Part shown: piece after piece, positions 1 to 11,700 of the stretch
Numbering within the stretch: the first letter of the stretch is position 1
Layout: each line of letters opens with the position of its first letter
The notes under the pieces: generated by a model
What the model was told of the DNA's origin: nothing
The model's input: the letters and a program-made list of their open reading frames with translations, nothing else
Databases searched by the model: none
Assembly: GCA_032622095.1 (NCBI GenBank)
Contig: CP136069.1
Coordinates: 2,761,462-2,825,461, forward strand
Length of the DNA stretch: 64,000 bases
DNA from: Siphonodentalium dalli
Taxonomy: Eukaryota > Mollusca > Scaphopoda > Gadilida > Siphonodentaliidae
Reading direction: 5' to 3'
Translations under genes and position numbers: made by a program

Positions 1-437
1 GCTCAAGAAATATAATATTTTTTTTTGTAGTACATCATTCATCACAGTGTTCAGTACATATTCCCATATTTGATTCTTAGATATGGACTTTGTTTTTCTG
101 CCTGTAAATTTTATTTTTTTAAATCTCAATAAAGTTCACATTTTGTATTTCTAACATAATCCACCATGAAGTATACTCTTCAAATGTTGCATCAATGGGC
201 ATGGTTTCTATGATTACTAATATATATGAACAGAATCCTTTATTTGCACTCTAAAATTTTGGAAAAATTGGGTCGACCACAATTTAAAGCCCTTAAACTT
301 AAAGTTAATGATTAATCTGAATCGTCTAATTTGTTGGACTACTATACAAGTACAACTGATAATTTATTGAAATTGACATACACATACGGTACATTGTATG
401 ATGACAAAGTTCGTCTGATTCTCTAAGACATACATAC

Positions 438-523
438 CCTGGAACATGTGATCCATCTCTAAGTGAAGAAAATGATCTTCTCTGTTCTAAAGAAGGACCT
501 CCTCCAAAAGCAATAGTGGTCAT
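438..523 (-). CDS. Possible first coding exon of a left-edge gene (partial)
   Basis: The minus strand has an ATG at 523 followed by 28 open codons, beginning MTTIAFGGGPSLEQRRSF and ending DGSHVP. A strong donor follows (CCAGG then GTATGT, GT at 437-436). Codon use is balanced, unlike the AT-rich surroundings, and a CpG-containing promoter-like stretch lies just upstream. The short HVPGY-type motif across the donor recalls ciliary microtubule-inner proteins with VPGY motifs, but that resemblance is weak and from general knowledge. The remaining exons would lie left of the window. It could be a chance reading frame; only a transcript would decide. Confidence 0.3.
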
Positions 524-539
524 GATTTTCTAGTTTCAG

Positions 540-900
540 TCACTCACAAAATTGTCAAAAAATCTGAATTTTGTTCTCGAAATCAATAACTGAGTTTATG
601 ATCACAGAACAACGGCAGACATTCCCCATAAAGCACCTGTTTGACACTCGTCTTGTTTTAACGAGGAATAATCTCTGTTGCTATGAGCAGTAGCCGATTA
701 AAACGACAACAGCCAATTGCCGCATTCATTTCTGTTTACATTGGTGTCAAGATCGATAAAAATGGCGGAAGTGTTGACCGAATCGTCCTTTGCGCATGCG
801 GGCACCTGGTTGGGAATGACAACAAAATGTTCTCTCCAAATTGTGCACATAATTTCCCACGATTTATCCGAAGATTTTCAGTAATTCGTTGATTAGAATG
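540..900. promoter_or_regulatory. Promoter-like CpG-containing segment with NRF-1 motif
   Basis: This stretch has more CpG than its flanks. It contains TGCGCATGCG at 791-800, a match to the NRF-1 binding consensus, and AAAATGGCGGAAG at 759-771, which resembles a YY1/start-codon motif of housekeeping promoters. An open frame from ATG 762 runs 42 codons (MAEVLTESSF...) to a stop near 890. It may be a first exon on the + strand or simply 5' untranslated sequence. The segment lies upstream of the putative minus-strand exon, so a bidirectional promoter is possible. Inference only. Confidence 0.35.
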
Positions 901-1612
901 ATTGTGGAAACTCAGTGATTACTTTGGAACTAAACAAAATCAGTTTAGGATTTGCGGTGTAGGTTTTAAAATAGATTTCGTATTTCATGTTTTCGGCGCC
1001 ATTGATTTTATTTTCTTGTTGGATTATCTCCCTTGATTGGCTCAGACTCGGCAAGTTATCGCCCTTGATTCTCTTTTTACATTTTGCTCCAATTATTTCT
1101 AACAACAACAATTTCTAACTAAATATTTTACTATAAACTAAATATTGTCATTCAAATGATTCAATGATTCGTGATCTTTATATTTCATAATTAATTGAAT
1201 TGGTCAAGAAAACATTTCATTGTTGAATAAAAGTGTTAACTTATAATAAAAATTATGTATGAGACTATGACTGAATGGATATTGTTTTTTGTATAAATAA
1301 AGTTTATTTGTGCATAAGTGTCATATAGCCTAAGCTAAAGAACAGAGCACGGATCCGGTCAACAGGAAAACCTATAGCTGGTAACCAATAGTCAAAATTC
1401 AATACACGTGATCGGATGCAACAGTGAAATAAGATGAAACAACATAATAATTCATTGCTCAGTAGAAAATGAGGACGCGCGGGGATCAGGCAATTAAATA
1501 CTATAATAGTATAAGGATGTACCATACTCGAGGTGACAACAGCTAGGGCTGTGGTGTAGAGGGATGATAAAGTAAACAATATATGTACCGGTACTTGTTC
1601 AATTGTATTATA
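901..1612. other. AT-rich intergenic stretch
   Basis: No convincing exon, RNA gene or repeat was recognised here. Short open frames on the - strand (893-1111, 1304-1579) have no family resemblance. Confidence 0.4.
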
Positions 1613-1616
1613 TTAA

Positions 1617-1966
1617 GTGAACGTTCAGACAACCACGATTCAATCGTAAGTGGAAGGATTTCCGTCGTAGGAAGTAACCGGTAGTTAGACTGCACATGCT
1701 CACATCAATATCACAAGTAAAAAAATAATATGAAGTACTGTTTGATTTTAGATTCAAAATCATGACGTATCCTTGGATACTTCCACTTGCAACGTAATCG
1801 CAGTCATGTGTACGTAAAAATCGTGGCTGGAAAGATCGCAGGGTTGTCAATTACATGCTTACGAACCACCTACAATATCATCATGTACGACGACATCAGA
1901 ATCGTTTGAACAAACTATCCAGGATTCCTCCACTTACGATTGAATCGTGGTCGTCTGAACATTCAC
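1617..1966. repeat. Terminal-inverted-repeat element, about 350 bp
   Basis: The left end (GTGAACGTTCAGACAACCAC, then GATTCAATCGTAAGTGGA) is the reverse complement of the right end at about 1921-1966 with few mismatches. The interior is unique, so this looks like a non-autonomous DNA transposon. Target duplications were not clear. Confidence 0.55.
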
Positions 1967-3206
1967 TGAGGATTTTGAATTAAACAGCTTTGTAGATTCG
2001 TAGAATAGATGGACATGCACAGCAATAAAGATAAGATAATTTTGTTGCATCACTCTTAGAATTGTTTCCATAAAGTAAGCTTTTAATAGTTATCCTTATT
2101 TGTTTATCTGAAAATGTTGGATTTCTGTCCGTCCACTCATATACCGGTACCTCAACCATCTCAATGAAAATTGGTATGCTGGTTTGGCATCAGGAGGGCT
2201 TCCAAAAGAGGTTTCATTGGCATTGTTCACATTTCCCGTTTAAGAGTTATCCTTTTTCTTTATCGGAAACTGTTGGATTTCCCTCCGTTTTTTGTTAGAA
2301 TTGTCAAGTAATTTGTTCATTCATCACATTTGTTTTCACAATTTGGTTTCCGACCGGCCCATATTTCAGTTTTCACCATGGGGGTATCCCAGCACCCATG
2401 GTGTACCGGTATCCTCTTGTTGCATATGCATAGTGTACATGTATACATTTGTATATATAAATATGGCGTTATGTAGGGTACCTTTACACTGGCCAATGGC
2501 TCTTTCAGCCCTATAACCCAAACTTCCTTCTCATACACTAGCTGTAGGACCATAGGGCTATAGGATTATTTCTTATTTATGCGCCAGGAATAAGCACTGA
2601 CTGGAAATTGCATGGGCCAAATGTGTATGTGGTATTGATGCCTGGATTTTCGTAATTTTAGTTATCGATATTGCTAACTGTAGGCATGCCACTACATGTA
2701 TATACATGTACCATGTGTCAGATTTGTTCATTCGGGTAGGTTATAGCTTTTTTCAATGACAAATTGTCATTAAAGAATGCTATAACCTACTCGAATGAGT
2801 TGTACATGTACATGATGGATTGACACAGGCAAATTTCAAATCAACGTCGCAAGTGATACCAGATATCCTTATGCACCCCGGGTGTTGTCAGCTGCCAATG
2901 GTAAGATGATACACTGCATGTGATTGCCAGTCGTTCTCTCATGTAAAGCTGGACCATAATATTTCTGGGAAAAAAAGCCTGGTTATGTAGTCAAGAGGCT
3001 GTCCATAACTAACAGTGTTCATGCGAGAGACTGGTCCTTTAAACTAATTTGAACAAGCAGCTAAGCTGTCTAATATGCAGCAATTTGTCCATATCAACCG
3101 TGGTGTTGGAACATCAAAGTGTCATATAAATAAAATTTAGTTACCACATGTACACATAACATCATGGAACGTAATCAGACACTAACAATTTCAGTTCTGC
3201 ACACTC
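1967..3206. other. Intergenic stretch with a small hairpin
   Basis: No gene was recognised. At 2728-2798 a foldback pairs CATTCGGGTAGGTTATAGC with its reverse complement across a short loop. The segments at about 2090-2160 and 2245-2295 are related to each other (AAATGTTGGATTT versus AAACTGTTGGATTT, each followed by TCCGT), which looks like a decayed local duplication. Confidence 0.4.
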
Positions 3207-3210
3207 CTAT

Positions 3211-3412
3211 AGCAATGTCCTAAATAATCGACTCCTTAACCACAGCAGAATTATGGGTAATTTTTCAGAATTTAGTCGGAAAATGGCTTGTTGCTGTTCA
3301 TCAGAAAGCTCTCTGATGAATGTCAACAAGCCATATTTCCGACTAAATCCTGAAAAGTTACCCATAATTCTGCTGTGTTTAAGGAGTCGTTTATTTAGGG
3401 CATTACTGTACA
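3211..3412. repeat. Family D foldback element
   Basis: Near-palindrome of about 200 bp. Its arms carry AATAATCGACTCCTTAACCA, CAGCAGAATTATGGGTAA and GATTTAGTCGGAAA, and the outer ends are related to CAGTAATGCCCTAAATAATC. The many copies in this window define the family. The ends resemble mariner/Tc1-type MITEs, but a TA target site was not proven here. Confidence 0.75.
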
Positions 3413-3789
3413 CTCACATTGTCAACTTGTGTGGTGACATAGGTCTACATGCACCTCAGCGAATTTAATTGTAAATAGCTCATCTACATGTATATTATAA
3501 ACTACATGTACTTGAAATGAATACCACATACATGTAAACCAGTAAATCATGCAGGATCAAGTTTGTCTAACTCAATAATTACAGTATTTCTGATTCCCCC
3601 GTCTTTCTAGCCACTTCAGTATGTCAGTAGCTGACTGAATTCCCATGCCCCCAAACCAAGGAAAACGCATCATTTTGAAAGCAATATTAAAAGTTTTCCC
3701 AGACCCCCTCCAACACGAAACCCGCACTCACTGCTTCGCGGCTCAGATGAGGCTTGGCAGCATCATATATTAATTACAAACATAGCCAA
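3413..3789. other. Unassigned stretch
   Basis: Rich in ACATGTA words. No feature was recognised before the LINE relic begins. Confidence 0.35.
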
Positions 3790-4738
3790 TGCCTCATCAA
3801 GATTCATCAGAAGAAATATCAGGACAAATAACCATAAAACAAAAGAACTAGCCTATAAAAAATATGTCCGCCCTAAACTGGAATATTGCTCAACACATGG
3901 CAAGCATACCTATGAGACCAAATAGAAATGGTCCAACACAGAGCAGCTAGCCCGATACACACTGAACATTTACAACTACCCAAAGCAGTGCTTCTGACAT
4001 GCTAAAACAACTGCAATGGCCTTCTCTAGAACAGTAACAATTATATTCATTGCTTGTCATGTTCTACAAAATCAAAAACAACATTGTTAACCCTTTCAGT
4101 GCCAGGGACCGATCTCATCGGCCCTAATTTATGGTCTGTAAAATCGGCCCTAAAAAAAATTAATTTTTTTTTTTTTTTAGATTTTTGGTTAATTTTATTT
4201 GGGTATGCTTAAGCATACTATAGCGAATTTAAAAACAAACTGGATAAAACCTTAGGGGCATGTTATAACTCAAAACTATCACCAAGTATTCATAGTAATA
4301 ATTTTGATGCCCATGAAAAACGTGAGATTCCCTGGCACTAAACCTATATATAAGAAAAAATTATTAAAATTGTAAAAAATTGTAAAAAATAATAAAAAAT
4401 AATGAAAAATTGTTAGGCCAATGCATTCTCTTATATATGCGAGGCGACCTATGGTCGACTCGCATATATAAGAGAATGCATTGGCACAGGGTATATGGGT
4501 TGATACAAAAATCGGACCTGGCACTGAAAGGGTTAATATACGAGACACTTCCCCCCTCACAACATCCAGAGGTCATAAATTTGTACTGTTTTTCACTGGA
4601 CCCAAATACATCCGCACCTCATTCTACCCACATACTATTCTTGCATGGAATTCTCTTGACCCTGCTATTGCTACCCTCACAGACATGGACAAGTTCAAAT
4701 CTGCTCTTTATAGCGACCACTTCAAACTCCCATAACCC
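3790..4738 (+). mobile_element. Decayed non-LTR retrotransposon (LINE) pol C-terminus, interrupted by a TTAA element
   Basis: Translation of about 3790-4086 gives residues typical of the region after the reverse transcriptase domain of CR1/Jockey-type LINEs (ELAYKKYVRPKLEYCSTH), with several stops. After an inserted element (4091-4532) the frame resumes as DTSPLTTSRGHKFVL, then FYPHTILAWNSLDPAIATLT, and ends at a stop near 4733-4735. Joining across the insertion and one TTAA keeps the frame (NNIVNIRDTSP). The relic is 5'-truncated, as LINE copies usually are, and is not coding. Confidence 0.75.
4091..4532. mobile_element. Family C TTAA-flanked foldback MITE
   Basis: Flanked by TTAA at 4087-4090 and 4533-4536. 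The terminal inverted repeats are CCCTTTCAGTGCCAGG and its complement. Inside lie an AT-rich part and one copy of the family A hairpin (arms GCCAATGCATTCTCTTATAT, at about 4418-4486). The element interrupts a LINE reading frame, and excision of one TTAA plus the element restores that frame, so the TTAA is a true target duplication. A piggyBac-type origin is inferred from the TTAA target. Confidence 0.8.
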
Positions 4739-4924
4739 AACCTGTACCTAATCTGAGTTTTTATCATGTTTTTAAATAAAATCCAAAATTCACCAAAAAT
4801 ATTGCACATAAAAATTGTATAGCTACTAGTACACAATCATGTGCCTCCTTTAAAACTTCAACATGATGAAGGTTAGGAGAAACCTATAGATAGATAAATT
4901 ATGCCCCAATTTATTAGGCTGTAC

Positions 4925-5400
4925 GAATAGTTTTCTGGCCGCTACGCCTCTGCTAGACCTATAGTGTATGATCTACTATATATTTTGAGAACTACGTATA
5001 TATATCCATATATATATCCTTTATAGACTCGTAAACGGCTTGACCAATTGAGCCCAAACTTGCTACCTAGTGGTAATTTTGTCCGGGGAGTGTTTTGGAC
5101 GGGTCAAATCGTAACCATGACCTGACCTTGACCTTCAAAATGGTCAATTCAAGGTCAAATCGAGTAAAACTGGCGGATTTCGACGAAATTTGATACCTAT
5201 GGGTACTTTAGTCCAGGGAGTGTTTTGGGCGGGTCAAATCGTGACCCGTACCCGACCTTGACCTTCAAAATGGTCAATTCAAGGTAAAATCGGGTCCAAT
5301 TTTTCATGCGCCAGTGTCCTTGCTCATATACGCTCATATACACTCATATAGTCATGTTTCTGGCAAAGTTATGGGACGAATCCCGCCAGTGGTGGGCTAA
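4925..5400. repeat. Interspersed repeat with an internal 120-bp duplication
   Basis: Two imperfect tandem copies of about 120 bp (about 5063-5165 and 5185-5288) each contain GGGGAGTGTTTTGG or a close variant, then CGACCTTGACCTTCAAAATG or a close variant. The stretch ends in CGCCAGTGGTGGGCTAATCT. It is probably an interspersed element; the class is unknown. Confidence 0.5.
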
Positions 5401-5572
5401 TCTGCTAGTAATATATAATTTTGAAATATTTAGTTGAAAATAATTTGAGCAATATGGAATCAAAGACGATCTGTCTGTATATTCATCCATACATGTATGT
5501 CAGATATTTGACAACTCTTCGAGTATTACTGCATGTTTTTCTCTCCTTTTTTTAGTCTGGATTTGATGCATT

Positions 5573-5743
5573 ATGGGTAATACTACAGTCGTAGCCAACA
5601 GCGTGAAATCGCAAGCCGATGGTGGCACTTTTAAGATATATCAATTTGCGGACTTGAAAGGAGGAGGTGAACTTGTCGAGTTGGTGAAGACAGCAAGGAA
5701 GACAAAGAATTATGAGGAAGTGGACCATATGATTGCAACGGAG
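5573..5743 (+). CDS. TRPV-like: TRPV exon 1 (coding part), residues 1-57
   Basis: Begins [18 protein letters not shown] and includes [18 protein letters not shown]. It ends MIATE before the donor GTGAGG (GT at 5744), phase 0. The upstream ATG at 5566 stops after four codons, and a pyrimidine tract with AG at 5554-5555 suggests an upstream untranslated exon. The MGN start raises the idea of N-myristoylation, but residue 6 (V) fits the consensus poorly. Confidence 0.85.
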
Positions 5744-8700
5744 GTGAGGATTAATGGACTACCCATATGGCACCTCACATAGATACAGCTGCCATTATGC
5801 TCTGATTAATCTACATGTATCGGTACATCCTTAACAAGTATTACCGAGGTGCAATACCGCAGTCGACTGCAGTATTGAATCAGCAGACTACCGCCTGGTC
5901 CTGGTTGGGATTTGGGTACCGTGGTGACCTGTGGTACCACGCTTCATGACCATGGTGACCTGCGGTAGCACATTTCATGACCATGGTTGACTTAGAGTAA
6001 TGTATTTCATGACTGGGGTTGACTTACTGTAATGTATTTCATGACCAGGGTTGACTTACGTAATGTATTTCATGACCGGGATTGACTTATAGTAATGTAT
6101 TTCATGACCGAGGTTGACTTATAGCAATGTATTTGATGACCGAGGTTGACGTATAGTAATGTATTTGATGACCAGGGTTGACTTATAGTAATGTATTTCA
6201 TGACCGGGGTTGACTTATAGTAATGTATTTCATGACCGGGGTTGACTATAGTAATGTATTTCATGACCGGGGTTGACTTATAGTAATGTATTTCGTGACC
6301 GATGTTGACTTATAGTAATGTATTTCATGACCGGGGTTGACTTATAGTAATGTATTTCATGACCGAGGTTGACTTATAGTAATGTATTTCATGACCAGGG
6401 TTGACTTACGGTAATGTATTTCATGACCAGGGTTGACTTATAGTAATGTATTTCATGACCGGGGTTTACTTATAGTAATGTATTTCATGACTGAGGTTGA
6501 CCGATAGTAATGTATTTCATGACCGTGGTTGACTTACGGTAATGTATTTCATGACCGGGGTTGACTTATAGTAATGTTTTTCATGACCAGGGTTTACTTA
6601 TAGTAATGTATTTCATGATCAGGGTTTACTTATAGTAATGTATTTCATGACCGGGGTTTACTTATAGTAATGTTTTTCATGACCAGGGTTTACTTATAAT
6701 AATGTATTTCATGACCAAGGTTTACTTATAGTAATGTATTTCATGACCAGGGTTGACTTATAGTAATGTATTTTATGACCAGGGTTGACTTATAGTAATG
6801 TATTTCATGACCAGGGTTGACTTATAGTAATGTATTTCATGACCAGGGTTACCCGGTAACTTATAGTAATGTATTTCATGACCAGGGTTGACTTATAGTA
6901 ATGTATTTCATGACCGGGGTTGACTTATAGTAATGTATTTCATGACCAGGGTTGACTTATAGTAATGTATTTCATGACAGGGTTGACTTATAGTAATGTA
7001 TTTCATGACAGGGTTGACTTATAGTAATGTATTTCATGACAGGGTTGACTTATAGTAATGTATTTCATGACCAGGGTTGACTTATAGTAATGTATTTCAT
7101 GACCAGGGTTGACTTATAGTAATGTATTTCATGACAGGGTTGACTTATAGTAATGTTTTTCATGACCAGGGTTGACTTACGGTAATGTATTTCATGACAG
7201 GGTTGACTTATAGTAATGTATTTCATGACCAGGGTTGACTTATGGTAATGTATTTCATGACCGGTGTTGACTTACGGTAATGTATTTCATGACCGCAGTT
7301 ATCTTACAGTAATAATTTCTTGATGTACTGTGGAATGTCATCTGAAAACATGTAAAACAAATTGGCAGAATGAGGTACACAAATGGTGAATATACATGTA
7401 ATGATGCTATCCTGCACTTAGGGTTAGTGTTACCAAATGCACCCTCTTGGGACCTCATTCTGCTCATGCTTCATCTTTTGGTAAGTATCTACATGTATAG
7501 TGTTAAATTAACATTGTTTTTAGTTACTTTTTTCCTTTTGTTGAGTTTCTATATCCCCTGACCTAGAGTCAGGTTTATGTTCCCAGATGGTGAAGATGGT
7601 GGTGTGCTAGCTCCCATTGTGCACCTCAATTACATTTTTGAAAGCTCTCACTGAGAGTAATGCCCTAAGTATTCGACTCTTTAACCACAGCAGAATTATG
7701 GGTAACTTTTCAGGATTTAGACGGAAATATGGCTTGTTTCCGACTAAATCCTGAAAAATTACCCATAATTCTGCTGTGGTTAAAGGTACTCAACCCGTAA
7801 AGAGGGTCCCCATCTCAACAGATTCCAACAACAACAATCCGATCAGAGGGTCCTATATTACTATTTCTTTGGCTTTGGGGGTAAAAAATATTTGATTCCA
7901 GTCGAGGAACCCATCAAACAAAGCTCAGAGTTATTAGATATTGATTTTTGAAAATTCTTATGTTCTCGAGATGAGTACTTATAACTGCCGTCAATTTGGT
8001 AACATGCTCGAGATGTTACGCCAAAATTCTATTCAAACAGACAAGGATGGATAACTCTATAATCAAGTAGTAATAATTGACTACGTACTGGGCCAGAAAG
8101 AATTCCCGATAATGAAAAATAATAGATTTCTAAAATCGATATCTAACAAATCTGAGCTTTGATGGGTGACTTCCTCGACTCGAATCAAATATTTTTGACC
8201 CCCGAAGCCATTGAAATAGTAATTGAGAGGAGTTTTATCGGGTTGAGTACCTTTAAAGAGTCGAATACTTAGGGCCTTTAACTGTATGCACGTCTGTCAA
8301 TATTATACTATTACCAGTGTGAGGCTCAATATAGGGTACATTATACTATTACCAGTGTGAGGCTCAATATAGGGTATATTATACTATTACCAGTGTGAGG
8401 CTCAATATAGGGTACATTATACTATTACCAGTGTGAGGCTCAATATAGGGTATATTATACTATTACCAGTGTGAGGCTCAATATAGGGCATATTATACTA
8501 TTACCAGTGTGAGGCTCAATATAGGGCATATTATACTATTACCAGTGTGAGGCTCAATATAGGGTATATATACTATTACCAGTGTGAGGCTCAATATAGG
8601 GTATATTATACTATTACCAGTGTGAGGCTCAATTATAGGGCATATTATACTATTACCAGTGTGAGGCTCAATATAGGGTATATTATACTATTACCAGTGT

Positions 8701-11700
8701 GAGGCTCAATATAGGGTATATTATACTATTACCAGTGTGAGGCTCAATATAGGGCATATTACACTATTACCAGTGTGAGGCTCAATATAGGGTATATTAT
8801 ACTATTACCAGTGTGAGGCTCAATATAGGGTATATTATACTATTACCAGTGTGAGGCTCAATATAGGGTATATTATACTATTACCAGTGTCAGGCTCAAT
8901 ATAGGGTATATTATACTATTACCAGTGTGAGGCTCAATATAGGGTATATTATACTATTACCAGTGTGAGGCTCAATATAGGGCATATTATACTATTACCA
9001 GTGTGAGGCTCAATATAGGGTATATTATACTATTACCAGTGTGAGGCTCAATATAGGGTATATTATACTATTACCAGTGTGAGGCTCAATATAGGGTACA
9101 TTATACTATTACCAGTGTGAGGCTCAATATAGGGTATATTATACTATTACCAGTGTGAGGCTCAATATAGGGTATATTATACTATTACCAGTGTGAGGCT
9201 CAATATAGGGTATATTATACTATTACCAGTGTGAGGCTCAATATAGGGTATATTATACTATTACCAGTGTCAGGCTCAATATAGGGCATATTATACTATT
9301 ACCAGTGTGAGGCTCAATATAGGGCATATTATACTATTACCAGTGTGAGGCTCAATATAGGGTATATTATACTATTACCAGTGTGAGGCTCAATATAGGG
9401 CATATTATACTATTACCAGTGTGAGGCTCAATATAGGGCATATTATACTATTACCAGTGTCAGGCTCAATATAGGGTATATTATACTATTACCAGTGTGA
9501 GGCTCAATATAGGGCATATTATACTATTACCAGTGTCAGGCTCAATATAGGGTATATTATACTATTACCAGTGTGAGGCTCAATATAGGGTATATTATAC
9601 TATTACCAGTGTCAGGCTCAATATAGGGCATATTATACTATTACCAGTGTCAGGCTCAATATAGGGCATATTATACTATTACCAGTGTGAGGCTCAATAT
9701 AGGGTATATTATACTATTACCAGTGTGAGGCTCAATATAGGGTATATTATACTATTACCAGTGTGAGGCTCAATATAGGGTATATTATACTATTACCAGT
9801 GTGAGGCTCAATATAGGGTATATTATACTATTACCAGTGTGAGGCTCAATATAGGGTATATTACACTATTACCAGTGTCAGGCTCAATATAGGGTATATT
9901 ATACTATTACCAGTGTGAGGCTCAATATAGGGTATATTATACTATTACCAGTGTGAGGCTCAATATAGGGTATATTATACTATTACCAGTGTGAGGCTCA
10001 ATATAGGGTATATTATACTATTACCAGTGTGAGGCTCAATATAGGGTATATTATACTATTACCAGTGTGAGGCTCAATATAGGGTATATTATACTATTAC
10101 CAGTGTGAGGCTCAATATAGGGTATATTATACTATTACCAGTGTGAGGCTCAATATAGGGCATATTATACTATTACCAGTGTGAGGCTCAATATAGGGTA
10201 TATTATACTATTACCAGTGTCAGGCTCAATATAGGGCATATTATACTATTACCAGTGTGAGGCTCAATATAGGGTATATTATACTATTACCAGTGTGAGG
10301 CTCAATATAGGGTATATTATACTATTACCAGTGTGAGGCTCAATATAGGGTACATTATACTATTACCAGTGTGAGGCTCAATATAGGGTATATTATACTA
10401 TTACCAGTGTGAGGCTCAATATAGGGTATATTATACTATTACCAGTGTGAGGCTCAATATAGGGTATATTATACTATTACCAGTGTGAGGCTCAATATAG
10501 GGTATATTATACTATTACCAGTGTGAGGCTCAATATAGGGCATATTATACTATTACCAGTGTGAGGCTCAATATAGGGTACATTATACTATTACCAGTGT
10601 GAGGCTCAATATAGGGCATATTATACTATTACCAGTGTCAGGCTCAATATAGGGCATATTATACTATTACCAGTGTGAGGCTCAATATAGGGTATATTAT
10701 ACTATTACCAGTGTGAGGCTCAATATAGGGTATATTATACTATTACCAGTGTGAGGCTCAATATAGGGTATATTATACTATTATTAGTGTGAGGCTCAAT
10801 ATAGGGCATATTATACTATTACCAGTGTGAGGCTCAATATAGGGTACATTATACTATTACCAGTGTGAGGCTCAATATAGGGTATATTATACTATTACCC
10901 AGTGTGAGGCTCAATATAGGGCATATTATACTATTACCAGTGTGAGGCTCAATATAGGGCATATTATACTATTACCAGTGTGAGGCTCAATATAGGGCAT
11001 ATTATACTATTACCAGTGTGAGGCTCAATATAGGGCATATTATACTATTACCAGTGTGAGGCTCAATATAGGGCATATTATACTATTACCAGTGTGAGGC
11101 TCAATATAGGGTATATTATACTATTACCAGTGTGAGGCTCAATATAGGGCATATTATACTATTACCAGTGTGAGGCTCAATATAGGGTATATTATACTAT
11201 TACCAGTGTGAGGCTCAATATAGGGTACATTATACTATTACCAGTGTGAGGCTCAATATAGGGTACATTATACTATTACCAGTGTGAGGCTCAATATAGG
11301 GTATATTATACTATTACCAGTGTGAGGCTCAATATAGGGTATATTATACTATTACCAGTGTGAGGCTCAATATAGGGTACATTATACTATTACCAGTGTG
11401 AGGCTCAATATAGGGTACATTATACTATTACCAGTGTGAGGCTCAATATAGGGTATATTATACTATTACCAGTGTGAGGCTCAATATAGGGTATATTATA
11501 CTATTACCAGTGTGAGGCTCAATATAGGGTACATTATACTATTACCAGTGTGAGGCTCAATATAGGGCATATTATACTATTACCAGTGTGAGGCTCAATA
11601 TAGGGCATATTATACTATTACCAGTGTGAGGCTCAATATAGGGTATATTATACTATTACCAGTGTGAGGCTCAATATAGGGCATATTATACTATTACCAG

